Shown here one piece after another: positions 1 to 10,576 of a stretch of DNA of 64,000 bases. The stretch lies in assembly GCA_017311185.1 (NCBI GenBank), contig JAESUZ010001062.1, positions 124,001 through 188,000 on the forward strand, read 5' to 3'. Each line of letters opens with the position of its first letter. Positions within the stretch are counted from its first letter, which is position 1. Position numbers and translations under genes: made by a program. Source of the stretch: Proteles cristata cristata (taxonomy: Eukaryota > Chordata > Mammalia > Carnivora > Hyaenidae). Below the pieces are notes generated by a model. That model searched no databases, had not been told where the DNA came from, and saw nothing but the letters and a program-made list of their open reading frames with translations.

Positions 1-150
1 TATTAGAAAGACATGGGTCCTCTGAGAACAGTAAGGATTTAACCAGGCTGATTAGAGATGATTGGGCACTTCCACCACAAAGGAATAATTATGAACATTA
101 GGTGTCTTAGATTTGTGTAAAACATTTCATTTTATCCAATACCTTTGCAG

Positions 151-371
151 CATTTGCTGAAGTGGGAGGCTATGAGAGTTTTACAGAGAAGTACATGAAT
201 GCCATCCCATCCATAGTTGAGGGGGACAACCTGACAATCAGCCCCAAGTGCTACACTCCTCAGGCTGACTCCTTCCACATCTTCCGAGATGCTGTCACCG
301 GAGATATTCCATGGCCAGGAATGGTATTTGGAATGACCATTGTTGCTGTGTGGTACTGGTGCACAGATCAG
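151..371 (+). CDS. SLC5A4: SLC5A4 (SGLT3) exon 8, first coding exon in the window
   Basis: Coding exon of a sodium/glucose cotransporter family membrane protein. It starts after the acceptor 'acctttgcag' with the last two bases of an Ala codon, reads [10 protein letters not shown] through WYWCTDQ, and ends in phase 0 before GTGAAG. It covers roughly SGLT1 residues 222-295: an extracellular loop with a glycosylation sequon (N-L-T, equivalent to SGLT1 N248), then the membrane segment carrying Tyr290 and Trp291 of the sugar pocket. VEGDNLTIS and [13 protein letters not shown] match remembered human SGLT3 better than SGLT1. Family membership is certain; the paralogue call is a comparison from memory. 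Exons 1-7 lie upstream of the window. Confidence 0.93.
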
Positions 372-860
372 GTGAAGTATGCATGTGGTGTGTAAACATG
401 TTTATGTTGTTCTTTTTATTCTCATAGAAAAGCATCTATTTTCTATTTTGTACACATATATACACATACACATGCACAAACACACGTCATTTTAAGAGTC
501 AAACACTTCTACAAGGCTTGTTATGAAAAATAGTTGTCTGGTGTCCTGATCTCTACTCATTGTTGTCTTTAAAAAGCAAACATTATTGATTCCTTCAGTT
601 AGGTGTTTTTGTATGTATTTCTCTTCTCTAAATCCTTGTACTCAATGCATGGCTCTGTACCATTGGAGTGTATGTCACCTTGGAGCTCATCAGAAATAAG
701 TGTTCTCAGATGCTACCCAGATCCAGTGCATCAGAATTTGCTTGTGAATTTGATCTCCAGGTGATGTAAATAAACGTTTGTATTGCTACCTTTTGGTTTT
801 CCAGTTTTAGGATTTTTACACTGGCTTCCAATAATGAGAGATGAGGGTTTAGCTCTTCCA

Positions 861-1087
861 ATTTTTTAAAAAAATTTAAATGTTTTTGTTATTCATTTTT
901 GAGAGAGACAGACAGACAGAGTGTGAGCAGGAAAGGGCAGAGAGAGAAGGAGACAAGGAATCTGAAGCAGACTCCAGGCTCCGCGCTGTCAGCAGAGAGC
1001 CTGACTCAGGGCTTGAATTCTTAAACTGTGAGATCATGACATGAGCCAAAGTCGGACGCTTAACTAACTGAGCCACCCAGTCACCCC
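861..1087 (-). mobile_element. Carnivore tRNA-derived SINE, antisense
   Basis: Reverse-oriented SINE: A-rich tail as T-runs at the left, (GA)-rich middle, and tRNA-like head ending 'gagccacccagtcaccc' at the right. It is flanked by an imperfect TSD, 'tagctcttcca' at about 850-860 and 'tagctctttcca' at 1088-1099. Many substitutions mark it as moderately old. Confidence 0.85.
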
Positions 1088-3109
1088 TAGCTCTTTCCAT
1101 TTTTTTATCTTCAGTTTTTCTTCATCTTCTAGTAAAACTAACTCACAATTTTGGTGAGATCAGCATTCAGTGCTACTATTTATGTGACTACATAAATATA
1201 TCCACAGCTGAGCCACATGATATTCTCTGGCTGATTTTTCTTTTCTCTAGAATAAATAATTCTTATTTTTTGTGTTTTAATTTTTCTTGGTAATTATTAC
1301 TCATTAAACACCAAATCCTCTGCAAATTGCCTTAATCTTCTAGATGTGTGCTTGCAAACACATCAAATATCCTACCAACTGTTTTTCTCATTTTCTCATG
1401 AAACCTTTGGCATCTAACAAACTGCTGGGTTGTTCTCTGTGCCTGGTGCCCATCCTAATCCAGGACCCCCTTTATTACCATATTTGGGGTTCCCTTTGCC
1501 TCATCCTTGGGTTATATCTCTTAATTCCAGTGTCCCATATCATCTTATCTCTTGGTTTACTTCTTCCTTCAGGGCAATTGAATTCTCCAGTAAGTTCCTA
1601 AGAAAAACAGGAGATACATTTATTGTGAATTTGTCTTTATGCTTGAAAATGTCTTCACTCGAACTTTTCTTAAATTGATCCTCTGGCCATGTACACATTT
1701 CCAGGTTGGAAATGATTTTCCAGCCATAAATTCAGTCATCATCTGTTGACTTCCACCATTACTATTGAAAAGCCCGATGTTATTCTTGATCCTTTGGATG
1801 TAACCTATCTTTTCTCTCTGAAAGTTTATCTTTTCTTTGTCCTCGGTATCTGAAATTTCACACAATGTGCTATTGTTTGCAGATCTATTTTTGTTCATTG
1901 TGATGGGCCACTGTAAACCAATTTAATATGGTAATGGATATTTTTAATGAATTGGGGGAATTCTTTGATTTCTTGCATTTTGTTTTCCTTTGGAGAACTT
2001 CCATTTTGAGGATTGATCTTCTTCAGCTAGTTTTCTAGTGTTCTTATCTTTCTTCCACATCGTCCGTCTCTTGGTATTTTGTTTTTTGTTTTGTTTTGCT
2101 CTACTTTATAGGAGGCTGCCTCAATATTATCCTTCAGTTTTTCTGCCTTTGTATTCATAACTCCCAAGATCTTATTTTTGGTTTTCTGTATTTTCCTTTT
2201 AATAGCATTCAAGTTTGTTTTTGTTTTCTGTGTTGACGTTTTCCTCACCCCAAATAGTCCCTGTCAACTCAAACTTAGAACTTCATAATTTTAAGCCATC
2301 TTGGACCAATGGTCACTTGTATCAGTGTGAGATAAGTCTTCTTTTTCTCTATATAATAAACTGATTCTCTAACATATCTCCCAAAGAATGTAATCTTTCA
2401 TTGATTTGTGCAAACATCTTTATTATTTATATTTTGCCCCTGACTACCTGACTTATCTCCTATATATAGGTGGCCTCATATTCACCCTTAGATCTAATAC
2501 CCAGACTCTACTTACTTGCTGATAGGACTCTCCTGTTTTACATATAATTTGTATTGTATGTAAATATATACTAATGGCACCTGCTCCCCCAACCCTGAAT
2601 GACATTGTTGCTATCCCTAATAGATTTGTCTCTCCAAAGAGAAGTAAGCAGAAAAAGTCATCCCTATTTTCTGACATTCCTTGAGAAGAAAAATGTCAAG
2701 AAGCAATGGCATTATGGGTAGAAATCCTGCTAGCAAATTCTTAGTCAAGACATTATATAACTTAAGTGGAAATTATGAAATTATACACATTGAATTGCCC
2801 AGGACCACAATATTTGATTCATAATTGATTCATATCTAGAGATGAATTTCTCAAGGTTTTCTTCTGATGGCTGCCTGAATGTTGTTTCTATGGCAATGGG
2901 CTTAATTTTCCAAATGGACAATGATCCCTAACACTAGAGAGATACTGATGAGTATGTGGCTTATTTGGTGCCTACAACACTAAAGGCACAACTTAAACAC
3001 ACTGCCTACTGCAAAGATCAATAATGACAACTTTGTATCTGGACAAGTAAATGGTCATTGTTGCAATGCAGCCTAGGAACTGTAAACATTTTAATAGTAG
3101 TGGTGTGTA

Positions 3110-3285
3110 TTGACTTCTGTGTACCAAGAGTCTAACAAACAATATACCAAATATTCAGAATATCCTGCAAGAGATAACCCTTTTAGACATGAGAAACCTG
3201 AGTCTCACAAAGTCAAATACTCATGTAAGAGGAGCAGGGATTTGAGTTCTGATTTTACTCTGAAGTCCATTATTTTCCACTACTC
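3110..3285 (-). repeat. MIR-like ancient SINE
   Basis: Words such as 'gagataaccc..tttagacatgagaaac' and 'caaagtcaaata' followed by 'gaggagcagggatttgagttctgatttt' fit the antisense core and tail of MIR (gradient of 'acagatgaggaaactgag' to 'cagagctgggattcaaac'). Divergence is high, so boundaries are rough. Confidence 0.5.
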
Positions 3286-3389
3286 GTGACTCCATATCTT
3301 ATTGTAACATTAATCCCTGAAAAGAGGCACTCCCCTTCTTTGAAGTTATCCTCTAGTTACTTCATGACTATGTCATGTTTTCTTGGCAG

Positions 3390-3525
3390 GTTATTGTGCA
3401 GCGCTGCCTATCAGGCAAGGACATGTCTCATGTGAAAGCTGCCTGCATCATGTGTGGGTACCTGAAGCTGCTGCCCATGTTTCTCATGGTGATGCCAGGA
3501 ATGATCAGCCGCATCCTGTACACAG
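3390..3525 (+). CDS. SLC5A4: SLC5A4 (SGLT3) exon 9
   Basis: Coding exon starting after 'ttcttggcag' in phase 0 and reading [19 protein letters not shown], then [17 protein letters not shown] and SRILYT. It covers about SGLT1 residues 296-340: a cytoplasmic loop and the next membrane helix, including the Lys of 'GYLK' equivalent to sugar-pocket Lys321. It ends after the first base of a Glu codon at 'tacacag', followed by GCAAGC, so the donor is GC rather than GT. The next exon starts with AG, restoring GAG (Glu) and the family sequence TEKVACVVPSEC, which supports this unusual boundary. [13 protein letters not shown] is SGLT3-like (SGLT1 has KNMSHVKGGC). Confidence 0.93.
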
Positions 3526-4534
3526 GCAAGCCATTGACTGATATATTCTCTTTCTTGTATGCTTGAATTCTGTGTACTGGTTTTGACATGTATTAAAACC
3601 TTGATAATCTAGAAAACCCATTATGTATGGAAGTTAAGACATATTACCAGGTGAAAAGAACAGATTTTGCAGAGTTTCAGAAGCAGGAAAATTTGGCATA
3701 TTTGACACATATATATCTAACTAATAAGGAATGGCCAAAGAAATGATTATATACCATCTTTATGGAAAATTACACAAAAGAACTGAAGACATTCTCAAAT
3801 TTTAGTCAAATGCTGAAGTTATTATGTTTAAGGGTAAAAAAGCAAATACAAAACATTATCTCAACAATTGTCATAGTTATGCTGAAAGACATTTCTCTCT
3901 GGAAAAAGATAAGAAAGGAATAAAAAATAAATAAAAGAAGCTAATGTATTAATGTGTTAGTATTCTATGGGATTTTTAAAAACCATTTTCTATTTGTTGT
4001 CATAATATTGTTTAAGTAAAAAAAAATCCTCAAGGCATTGTACAACTCCCTCCTCATCCCACATAAGCAATTACCCCAATAATGAACACAAATGACACTT
4101 CTTACATGTAGGTAGAAAACACCGAACTAAACGACTGGACACAGAACTAATTTCCATATTGATACGGCTGTTGTGGTTGTTTCATCTCTGGAGTTCTCTG
4201 CCTCTGGGAGAATTTATGCTCTTGTAGCTTTTCTGGAAGATGGAATCAGCTCCCCCTATTGGTCTAATGCACTAGCTGGGCCATATCTCAAAGAAGACCC
4301 TTGCCCCTTAGGTCAGTGCAAAGGGAGGTCCAGGTATGAGACACTTAGGAAGTCACATTCTGGGTGAAGAGGGACCATATCTATGGTATGGAGTTCAAGG
4401 TTGAATCTCCAATTTCCAAGCAGATGTATTTCCTCTCACCTATCATCTTACAACTTGTCTCTATGTCCAATTGTTGTAGATCTTACCCGTTTGGGCCTCA
4501 CTCACTGAACCCACTTATCTGAATCTCCCCTCAG
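3526..4534 (+). other. SLC5A4: SLC5A4 intron 9, GC-AG type
   Basis: About 1.0 kb. Donor is CACAG|GCAAGC and acceptor is 'gaatctcccctcag'. Apart from AT-rich sequence I see no clear repeat or gene. Confidence 0.8.
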
Positions 4535-4642
4535 AGAAGGTGGCCTGTGTTGTACCTTCTGAATGTGTGAAACATTGTGGCATTGAGGTCGGCTGTACTA
4601 ACTATGCCTACCCAGTGATGGTGCTGGAACTGATGCCTGATG
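4535..4642 (+). CDS. SLC5A4: SLC5A4 (SGLT3) exon 10
   Basis: 108-nt coding exon, phase 1 at both ends, reading (E)KVACVVPSECVKHCGIEVGC then TNYAYPVMVLELMPD(G). It encodes the cysteine-rich extracellular loop between membrane helices and the start of the next helix. Four cysteines sit in the same spacing as in SGLT1 and SGLT3; 'ECVKHCG' and 'GCTNYAYP' are SGLT3-like. The donor is GTAAGA. Only 22 bases into the intron an L1 3' fragment interrupts the sequence, and the TSD of that insertion begins two bases after the exon ends. Confidence 0.93.
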
Positions 4643-4644
4643 GT

Positions 4645-4664
4645 AAGAAAATGTACACCCTCAA
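4645..4664. repeat. Left TSD of intron-10 L1 fragment
   Basis: Direct repeat 'aagaaaatgtacaccctcaa', identical to 4958-4977. It starts at +3 of the intron-10 donor, so the insertion kept the donor GTAAGA intact. Confidence 0.92.
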
Positions 4665-4957
4665 TGTTATGCTGAGTGAAATAAGTCAGGCAGAGAAGGA
4701 CATATACCATATGTTTGCACATATAGGAGGATTAGGAGGAACTTAATGGAGAACCATGGGGGAGAAAAAGCAGGAAAATAGTGGAAGGGAGGGAGGCAAA
4801 CCATGAGAGACTCTTGAATGCTGAGAACAAACTGAGGGCTGATGGGAGTGGGGAGAGGGGAAGGGGGATGATGGGCATGGAGGAGGGCACTTGTGGGGAT
4901 GAGCACTGCGTGTTATATGGAAACCAACTTGACAATAAACTATTAAAAAAAGAAAGA
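4665..4957 (+). mobile_element. 5'-truncated L1 3' end next to exon 10
   Basis: Sense-oriented LINE-1 end. It begins inside the ORF2 C-terminus ('gttatgctgagtgaaataagtcaggcagag', then the terminal IGGLGGT codons and TAA at about 4746), followed by the 3'UTR ('gcacttgtggggatgagcac') and an AATAAA-containing tail. It is bounded by a perfect 20-bp TSD. ORF2 residues here are the L1 C-terminus and not part of the host protein. Confidence 0.92.
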
Positions 4958-4977
4958 AAGAAAATGTACACCCTCAA
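4958..4977. repeat. Right TSD of intron-10 L1 fragment
   Basis: Second copy of 'aagaaaatgtacaccctcaa' directly after the A-rich L1 tail (tail and repeat share A residues, so the left edge can shift by a few bases). Confidence 0.92.
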
Positions 4978-4995
4978 ATGAATGGAGAAAATGTG

Positions 4996-5019
4996 ATGAT
5001 AGATAGATGATAGATAAAT

Positions 5020-5065
<46 letters not shown>

Positions 5066-5066
5066 C
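4996..5066 (+). repeat. (GATA)n microsatellite
   Basis: Tetranucleotide GATA array, imperfect over the first 30 bases and then about ten uninterrupted units. A pure run of this length is likely polymorphic between individuals. Confidence 0.95.
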
Positions 5067-5089
5067 AGGCAGATGTAGGTATAGATAAT

Positions 5090-5600
5090 GGCATATTAGT
5101 CAGCCTTTAAAAAATGAATACCTGCCATGTGCAACAACATAGCTGAACCTGGAAGACATTATACTAAATGAGATAAGCCAGATACAGAAAGACAAAAAGC
5201 ACACAATGTCACTTATATGTGGAATCTAAACAAGTGGAACTCATACAAGCAGAGAGTACAATGGGGTTTCAGGGACTGGGGGTGGGGAAAATGGGAAGAT
5301 TACAAAGGGTACAATTTTGCAGTTATAAGATGATAACATAAGTTCTGGAGAACTAATGCACAGCATGGAGATTATAGTTAATAAGAATGTATGTTTAAAA
5401 TTTGCTAACAGAATAGATCTCAAGTATTCTCACCACAAAACAAGAAAACTATAACTATGTGAGGTGATGGTTATGTTTACTAGCTTGATTGTGGTAACAT
5501 TTCACAGTGTATACATATAACAAAACATCACATTATACATCTTAACTATATACAACTGTTATTTGTCAATCATACTTCAATAAAACTGGAAAAAAATGTT
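5090..5600 (+). repeat. Old L1 3' end (sense)
   Basis: Matches the 3' end of an older L1 class: 'tactaaatgagataagccagatacag', 'tcacttatatgtggaatctaaa' and a terminal 'caataaaactggaaaaaa'. It is diverged and has no clear TSD. Confidence 0.75.
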
Positions 5601-5689
5601 CATGTTGGGACTACCTGAGAGACCTAGTCTATAAATGGGCCATGAGGAAGGATTATGGCATAATCCTTAATAATCTTAACTTCCATGAA

Positions 5690-6090
5690 TTCAATTGTCT
5701 TTGTCAGACATTTCTTGAGCACTTTCCATAGGCTACCAGTACTGTGCTGAGCCTGGGGAATACAGAGATGAATCAGATATAATTCCTATTAGAAGAACCC
5801 TTACTTCTTTAGATTCAAGATTGCCTTCCAAGGCAATCAAGAGCATTTAAAGTGATGGATTTGTCAGTAAAAGAGTTGTATAAACACAAGCTTATAAACT
5901 CAGAAAACTAGATGTTGCTATTTATCTTGCTCTCTCTAGACCAGTTATACTCAAACAATACACCTCAATCTATTTAATTTACAACTATTTATCGAATGCC
6001 TACTATGTGCCAGACAGTGCCCTGATGCTTAGAAAACATCAGTGAAATAAGAACAAAATCCCCTATACCTTGGAACTCACATTCTTGTTT
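5690..6090 (+). repeat. L2-like ancient LINE fragments
   Basis: Two stretches resemble L2 3' sequence: 'actgtgctgagcctggggaatacagagatgaatcagat' split over 5730-5780, and 'gcctactatgtgccagacagtgccc' near 6000 with 'cttggaactcacattc' after it. These are old and highly diverged; 6091-6781 shows nothing I recognise. Confidence 0.55.
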
Positions 6091-6781
6091 CATGAGATAT
6101 AAAATAAATTACACATGTGGAAAAAGCAAATTATTAGGATGCTAGAAGGTGATCTGTGTTGGCCAGTAACAGAGCAGAGTATGGGGTTCAGGAACAACAA
6201 GGTGATCTTATACCTTAGACCCATCAAAGGTCAGCTAACACTTCTTCAATCTTTCTCCTCCCTGACACACATGAGAATTGTCAGGAAGAAGTGAGTATGA
6301 CCCACAAGTGACATCACTCATATACCTCATTCCACACTTTGTCCTAGGAGCCTTAGGGGCATTACTAATAAGCAGAGGGAACTAGAGAACGAATACCATA
6401 ATATCTCAAAACTCTTTGCTTTGCCCAACAAAAACTTCCTCCACAGAATCACTTACTAGGTTTTCTGCCTCCAGTTCTCTAAGTCTTCAGGAAGTCAAGA
6501 GTTTCTCCCCAAAGAAAGATAGGGAGAGATGCCTCCCCTCTCCTAAATTTAGATTCCAGCAAATGATCTTTAAGTTTACATTTATAACTAAAATTCTATG
6601 CTGGATCATTCTCAAATCACCAGGAAATGTCCAGGAAATGCTACATGATGATACATGTTGACAGGCACATCAGTTGGTAAATGTTCCAGATGACACTTTT
6701 GAATGACTCTGGTTTGGCAAGGCCCCTGCAAATCACGGAGTCCAATTCCTAACTAATGTTTGCACTCTCATCTGGCCCCAG

Positions 6782-6932
6782 GACTGCGAGGTCTGATGCT
6801 GTCAGTCATGCTGGCCTCTCTCATGAGCTCCATGACCTCTATCTTCAACAGTGCTAGCACCCTCTTTACCATGGATCTGTACACCAAGATTAGAAAACAG
6901 GCATCAGAGAAAGAGCTTCTTATAACAGGACG
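6782..6932 (+). CDS. SLC5A4: SLC5A4 (SGLT3) exon 11
   Basis: 151-nt coding exon after 'tctggccccag', reading (G)[17 protein letters not shown] then [20 protein letters not shown] and [12 protein letters not shown](R). This is the membrane helix of the SSF family that provides Ser/Thr ligands for the second sodium site ('TSIFNSAS'), followed by the cytoplasmic 'ASEKEL' stretch. Helix residues are fully conserved against SGLT1, so the sodium-site helix looks intact. Donor GTGAGA follows CG of an Arg codon completed by the next exon. Confidence 0.94.
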
Positions 6933-7059
6933 GTGAGAACATCCTGGTTTCTGTCTAAAAATTTCTCTGGAAAGCACGGAAATACAAGTAAACTAGAATT
7001 TTCTCATTCTTGGTTTCAGTGAAATGAATAATAGGATTCTAATGTGGGAAAGGGACATT

Positions 7060-7341
7060 AAGAGGATATTTAATCATATGTTTGCACGTATAGGAGGATT
7101 AGGAGGAACTTGACGGAGGAACAAGGGGGAGAAGAAGGGCTGAAATGGTGGGGGAAAGGGAGAGAGGCAAACCATGAGAGACTCTTGAATGCTGACAAAA
7201 ACTGAGGACTGATGGATGTGGGGGGAGAGGGGGATGGGCATGGAGGAGGACACTTGTGGGGATGAGCACTGAGTGTTATGTGGAAACTAATTTGAAAATA
7301 AACTATTTGTAAAAAAAAAAGAAAAAAGAGGATATTTAATC
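7060..7341 (+). mobile_element. Short L1 3'UTR insertion with TSD
   Basis: About 250 bp of L1 3' end (body 7076-7325; 'atgtttgcacgtataggaggattagg' to 'aataaactatttg' plus A-run) lies between perfect 16-bp TSDs 'aagaggatatttaatc' at 7060-7075 and 7326-7341. The coordinates include the duplications. Confidence 0.93.
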
Positions 7342-7383
7342 CAACTTTATTTGTTTCCAGATAGAAAACTTGGGGCCATACTT

Positions 7384-7594
7384 AAAAAAAATGTTTATTT
7401 ATTTTTGAGAAAGAGAGTCACAGAGTTCGAATGGGGGAGCGTCAGAAAGAGAGGGAGACAGAAAATCCAAAGCAGGCTCCAGGCTCTATGAGCTGTTAGC
7501 ACAGAGTTTGACGCAGGGTTGGAACTCATGAATGGTTAGATCAGCCCTGAGCTCAAGTTGTACAGTAAACCAACTGAGTCACCCAGGCGCCCTA
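7384..7594 (-). mobile_element. Carnivore SINE, antisense
   Basis: T-run, GA-rich block and tRNA-like head ending 'gtcacccaggcgccct'. TSD 'gggccatactt' is at 7373-7383 and 7595-7605. Confidence 0.88.
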
Positions 7595-7864
7595 GGGCCA
7601 TACTTTAAAATAGTTGCTTTTAAGGATTTTCAAATGCCTCTGATTGTCTCTTATTTGTTTCTCCCCTCACACTCTCTTCCTATCATATCTTCATGAAACT
7701 CCAGTGGTTTTCATGAGGTATATAATTTCCACCTACTCTGATAGGTTAAAGCAGTCTCTAGAAGTTTCCATGTATATCTCATGAAGGAAGTCACAGATTG
7801 TCATCCACACACTACTACACAGTAGTTTATCAACTGCACTCATTAAGAGATGGAGTATCAAGAG

Positions 7865-8085
7865 GGGGCACCTGAGTGGCTCAGTCAATTAAGCATCTCA
7901 CTTCAGCTCAGTTTAGGATCTCATAGTTCATGGTTTTAAGCCTCACGTCAGGCTCTGTGCTGACAGCTCGGAGCCTGGAGCCTGCTTTGGATTCTGCGTC
8001 TCCCTCTCTCTTTCCCCCCTCCCCTGCTCATGTTCTGTCTCTCTCCATCTCTCAAAACTAAATAAACGTTAAAATATTTTTAAAA
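7865..8085 (+). mobile_element. Carnivore SINE, sense
   Basis: Starts 'ggggcacctgagtggctcag' and ends with 'aaataaacgttaaaatattt'. The imperfect 20-bp TSD is 'aagagatggagtatcaagag' on the left and 'aagaaatggaatctgaagag' on the right. Confidence 0.88.
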
Positions 8086-8376
8086 AAGAAATGGAATCTG
8101 AAGAGAAACTGACTATATATAAAAGATACTGCTTTGCTGAACAATCACTTAGTAAATTAAGCATTTGCAAGGAAAATTCCAAGGGCTCACTTGGTCCAGA
8201 TCTTGACTCTAGATGCTATAGGAGAAGAAGAACAGTAAAGCATCTCATCTGTGTTTCTGTGGTAGACAAAGTGCTGGACCTGAATTCAGTAAGCCCAGGA
8301 TGAAGAAGTCCAGCAAGAGGAATATGATCTCGGATATGAATGCCCTTTAAGTATCAATTTTAAATCAATGAGTTTT

Positions 8377-8411
<35 letters not shown>

Positions 8412-8417
8412 TCTCTT
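8377..8417 (+). repeat. (CT)n simple repeat
   Basis: Nearly pure CT run, broken once by CCC. Confidence 0.95.
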
Positions 8418-8419
8418 AT

Positions 8420-8900
8420 TAAAAGCCTACTATGTCCCAGAATACAAATATGGAAAAGGGCATATATGTAAAAAATAATTTCCTGCTTTGTGAGATTTAT
8501 GCCTTTGTTGACAAGATAGACAATTAATAAATATGTTCTATATCAGATGACAAAAGTGCCAGGAATAAAATTAAAGTGGGATTAAAGATCGGGGTTACTT
8601 AAGACAGGTGTTCAGGGAGTCCTCTCTGAGAAGGTGACCTTTAAGCATAGCCCTGAAGGAAGTGTGGAAGTGAGCCCCATGGCTCGGTGGGGATGGAACG
8701 GTAAGTGCTGAATTCTTACAACAGTCATGTGTGTGGTGTATTTGAGGGCAGCAAGAGTAAGGTTGGCACATATGAACAAGTGGAAGAGTGATAAGAAACA
8801 TGATCGGAAAGATAGCTAGAGTGAAATTATGTAGGGCCATTTAAGCCATAACAAGACTTTGGATTTTATTTCACATATGATAGAAAACAACTGAAAATAA
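8420..8900 (+). repeat. L2 LINE fragment
   Basis: Characteristic L2 words occur in order: 'agcctactatgtcccag', 'gttcagggagtcctctctgagaaggtgacctttaagc', 'ccctgaaggaagtg' and 'tgtagggccatttaagcc...ttggattttatt'. Diverged and non-coding. At 8955-9040 a MIR-like piece ('ttattgaatccttactatactctaggcatcatgct') follows. Confidence 0.65.
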
Positions 8901-9800
8901 GTAAGCAAGGGATGTACATGACTCGCTTTCCAATGACAATAACAAGGAGAACAAGGACAGTGGGTATTATTTATTGAATCCTTACTATACTCTAGGCATC
9001 ATGCTCAGACTTCCTGTGGTTTATCACATTTAATTAGTAGGTTGCAGAAGTTTTGTGAACATTCAGTGAAACACTTGTGCCTCAGTCTCCTGCCCAAATG
9101 CCTGTCCCCCATTTCTCCCAGCCTCCACCTCTCTGTTTCAGGTGAGCACAGAGAAGTAATAACCTTTTACAGACAGTCGAGTAAATTATGTTTGTTTATT
9201 CACACAATAAGAACAGAATATTGAGCTTATCATTAGTTATTCTCCCTGCACCCCATGACATTTAAAAGGTTTTTTACTGACTTTCTACCTGCCAAAGTAC
9301 TCAAGCAGTAAAATGAACAAATTAGCATTTCTGGCCAATTCACTCAGCATTCTAGGATAAAGGATATTTTAATTCTAACCTGTGCAAATTGACTTAGTTT
9401 CTCTCAAGCTAGGGAAAAAAATATCAAAATGGGGATCTGCTTTCTTTATCATACAAATAATTACTTACTCATAGAAATAGTGTGGTGTTTATTCCTAATT
9501 GATATATTACATAAATTGCACTAGAGAATTATTAACCAGTTGCTGACATTTGAACTGTTTTATGAATGGATATTTAACCTTACAGTTGAAGCTATTACTT
9601 CAATTACAGAGAAGTGATTGCTTTATTGGCATTTTACTAATCTATGGTCATAAAGCATCCCATGGCTTCATGTGAGGTCAAGAAGTATGATTTTATTTGG
9701 AAAATCAATGAATAGCCACAAGAATCAAGAACTTTAAAGCACAATGGAGGCACCAATAATGCTTTTGTTTAAAATTTAAATCATTTTTCTTTCTCTCCAG

Positions 9801-9969
9801 GCTATTTATCATTCTATTAATTGTCATCAGCATTTTGTGGGTCCCCTTAGTGCAGGTATCTCAAAATGGACAACTATTCCATTATATAGAATCAATTTCT
9901 AGCTATCTTGGGCCTCCAGTTGCGGCTGTCTTCCTGCTTGCCATCTTCTGTAAAAGAGTCAATGAACAG
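9801..9969 (+). CDS. SLC5A4: SLC5A4 (SGLT3) exon 12, with the Glu457 position
   Basis: 169-nt coding exon after 'tctctccag', reading (R)[18 protein letters not shown] then [19 protein letters not shown] and [19 protein letters not shown]. Aligned by hand to SGLT1 (DYIQSITSYLGPP, residues 454-466), the codon GAA at 9889-9891 puts Glu at the Gln457 sugar-contact position. Human SGLT3 also has Glu there, and this change is linked in the literature to its glucose-sensor rather than transporter behaviour. His and Ser replace Asp454 and Thr460, as in human SGLT3. Membrane helices before and after are intact; the donor is GTAAGT. Confidence 0.95.
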
Positions 9970-10194
9970 GTAAGTAAAAATCAGAAAACTTCTTCCCTGT
10001 TGGGGTGAGAATATTTTATTTCTTTCACTGGTAGGAAAATGCAGTCTTTCACCCTGTTTATACAACTCAAAGCCCATCTCAATTTTCATTGTAGTTAGCT
10101 ATAATTCTTGTGTAAATATATTAAAGTTTGTAAATACATAGGGCACACTTATAGTACAGTCTGTATATTTCCTACAAAATATTATATACATATA

Positions 10195-10365
10195 TGACAC
10201 AGTGATGAGGAAGACAAGTTTTGGAGTAAGACTGACAGAATTCAACCCTGGCTCTACCATTTTATATCATTGTGATCTATCTTAAGCAAACCATTGGTTC
10301 TGTGTAGAACGAAGATAATCACAGTGCCTACCTTATAAGATTGCTGTGAGGACTAGAAGGGACTT
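10195..10365 (+). repeat. MIR SINE (sense)
   Basis: Order of MIR words: 'gttttggagtaagactgacagaattcaaccctggctctaccat', 'gatctatcttaagcaaacc', and 'cagtgcctaccttataagattgctgtgaggac'. A second MIR-like stretch in antisense lies near 10770-10870. Confidence 0.7.
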
Positions 10366-10372
10366 ATTTCAA

Positions 10373-10576
10373 TTTTTTATGTTTATTTATTTTTGAGAGT
10401 GAAAGTGAAAGAGAGAATGAGTGGGGGAGGAACAGTGAGAGGGATGTACAGAATCTGAGGCAGGCTCCAAGCTCTCAGCTGTAAGCACAGAGCCCAACAC
10501 GGGGCTCAAACCAATGAACTTTGAGATCGTGACCTGACCCAAAGTCGGATGCTCAGGTGAGCCACCCAGGTGCTCC
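10373..10576 (-). mobile_element. Carnivore SINE, antisense
   Basis: T-run, GA-rich block and head ending 'gagccacccaggtgctcc'. It is flanked by an imperfect repeat, 'gggacttatttca' and 'tggatttatttta', and is inserted next to the end of the MIR copy. Confidence 0.85.

Larger units (their letters stand above)
372..3389 (+). other. SLC5A4: SLC5A4 intron 8
   Basis: GT-AG intron of about 3.0 kb. It holds one antisense SINE (861-1087) and an old MIR-like stretch near 3110-3285. From about 1090 to 3100 the DNA is AT-rich with many T-runs. Around 1920-2270 it is purine-rich on the minus strand, which makes a short chance ORF rich in Lys and Asn. I recognise no gene there. Confidence 0.8.

Noticed and set aside
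1920..2270. Lys-rich antisense ORF as a small gene
   Set aside because: No start context, domain or conservation visible; it is a product of T-rich sequence read in antisense.
3511..3520. Alternative GT donor for exon 9 within 'atcctgtaca'
   Set aside because: It would drop Tyr-Thr-Glu and shift the frame; the GC donor at 3526 gives exact continuity.
4540..4746. Exon 10 extended into the following open frame
   Set aside because: The extension reads through GTAAGA into L1 ORF2 C-terminal codons (MLSEISQAEKD); the family sequence instead continues at 6782.
4996..5066. CRISPR-like or regulated array from the GATA repeat
   Set aside because: It is a simple microsatellite with no spacers; nothing in the window resembles a CRISPR array.
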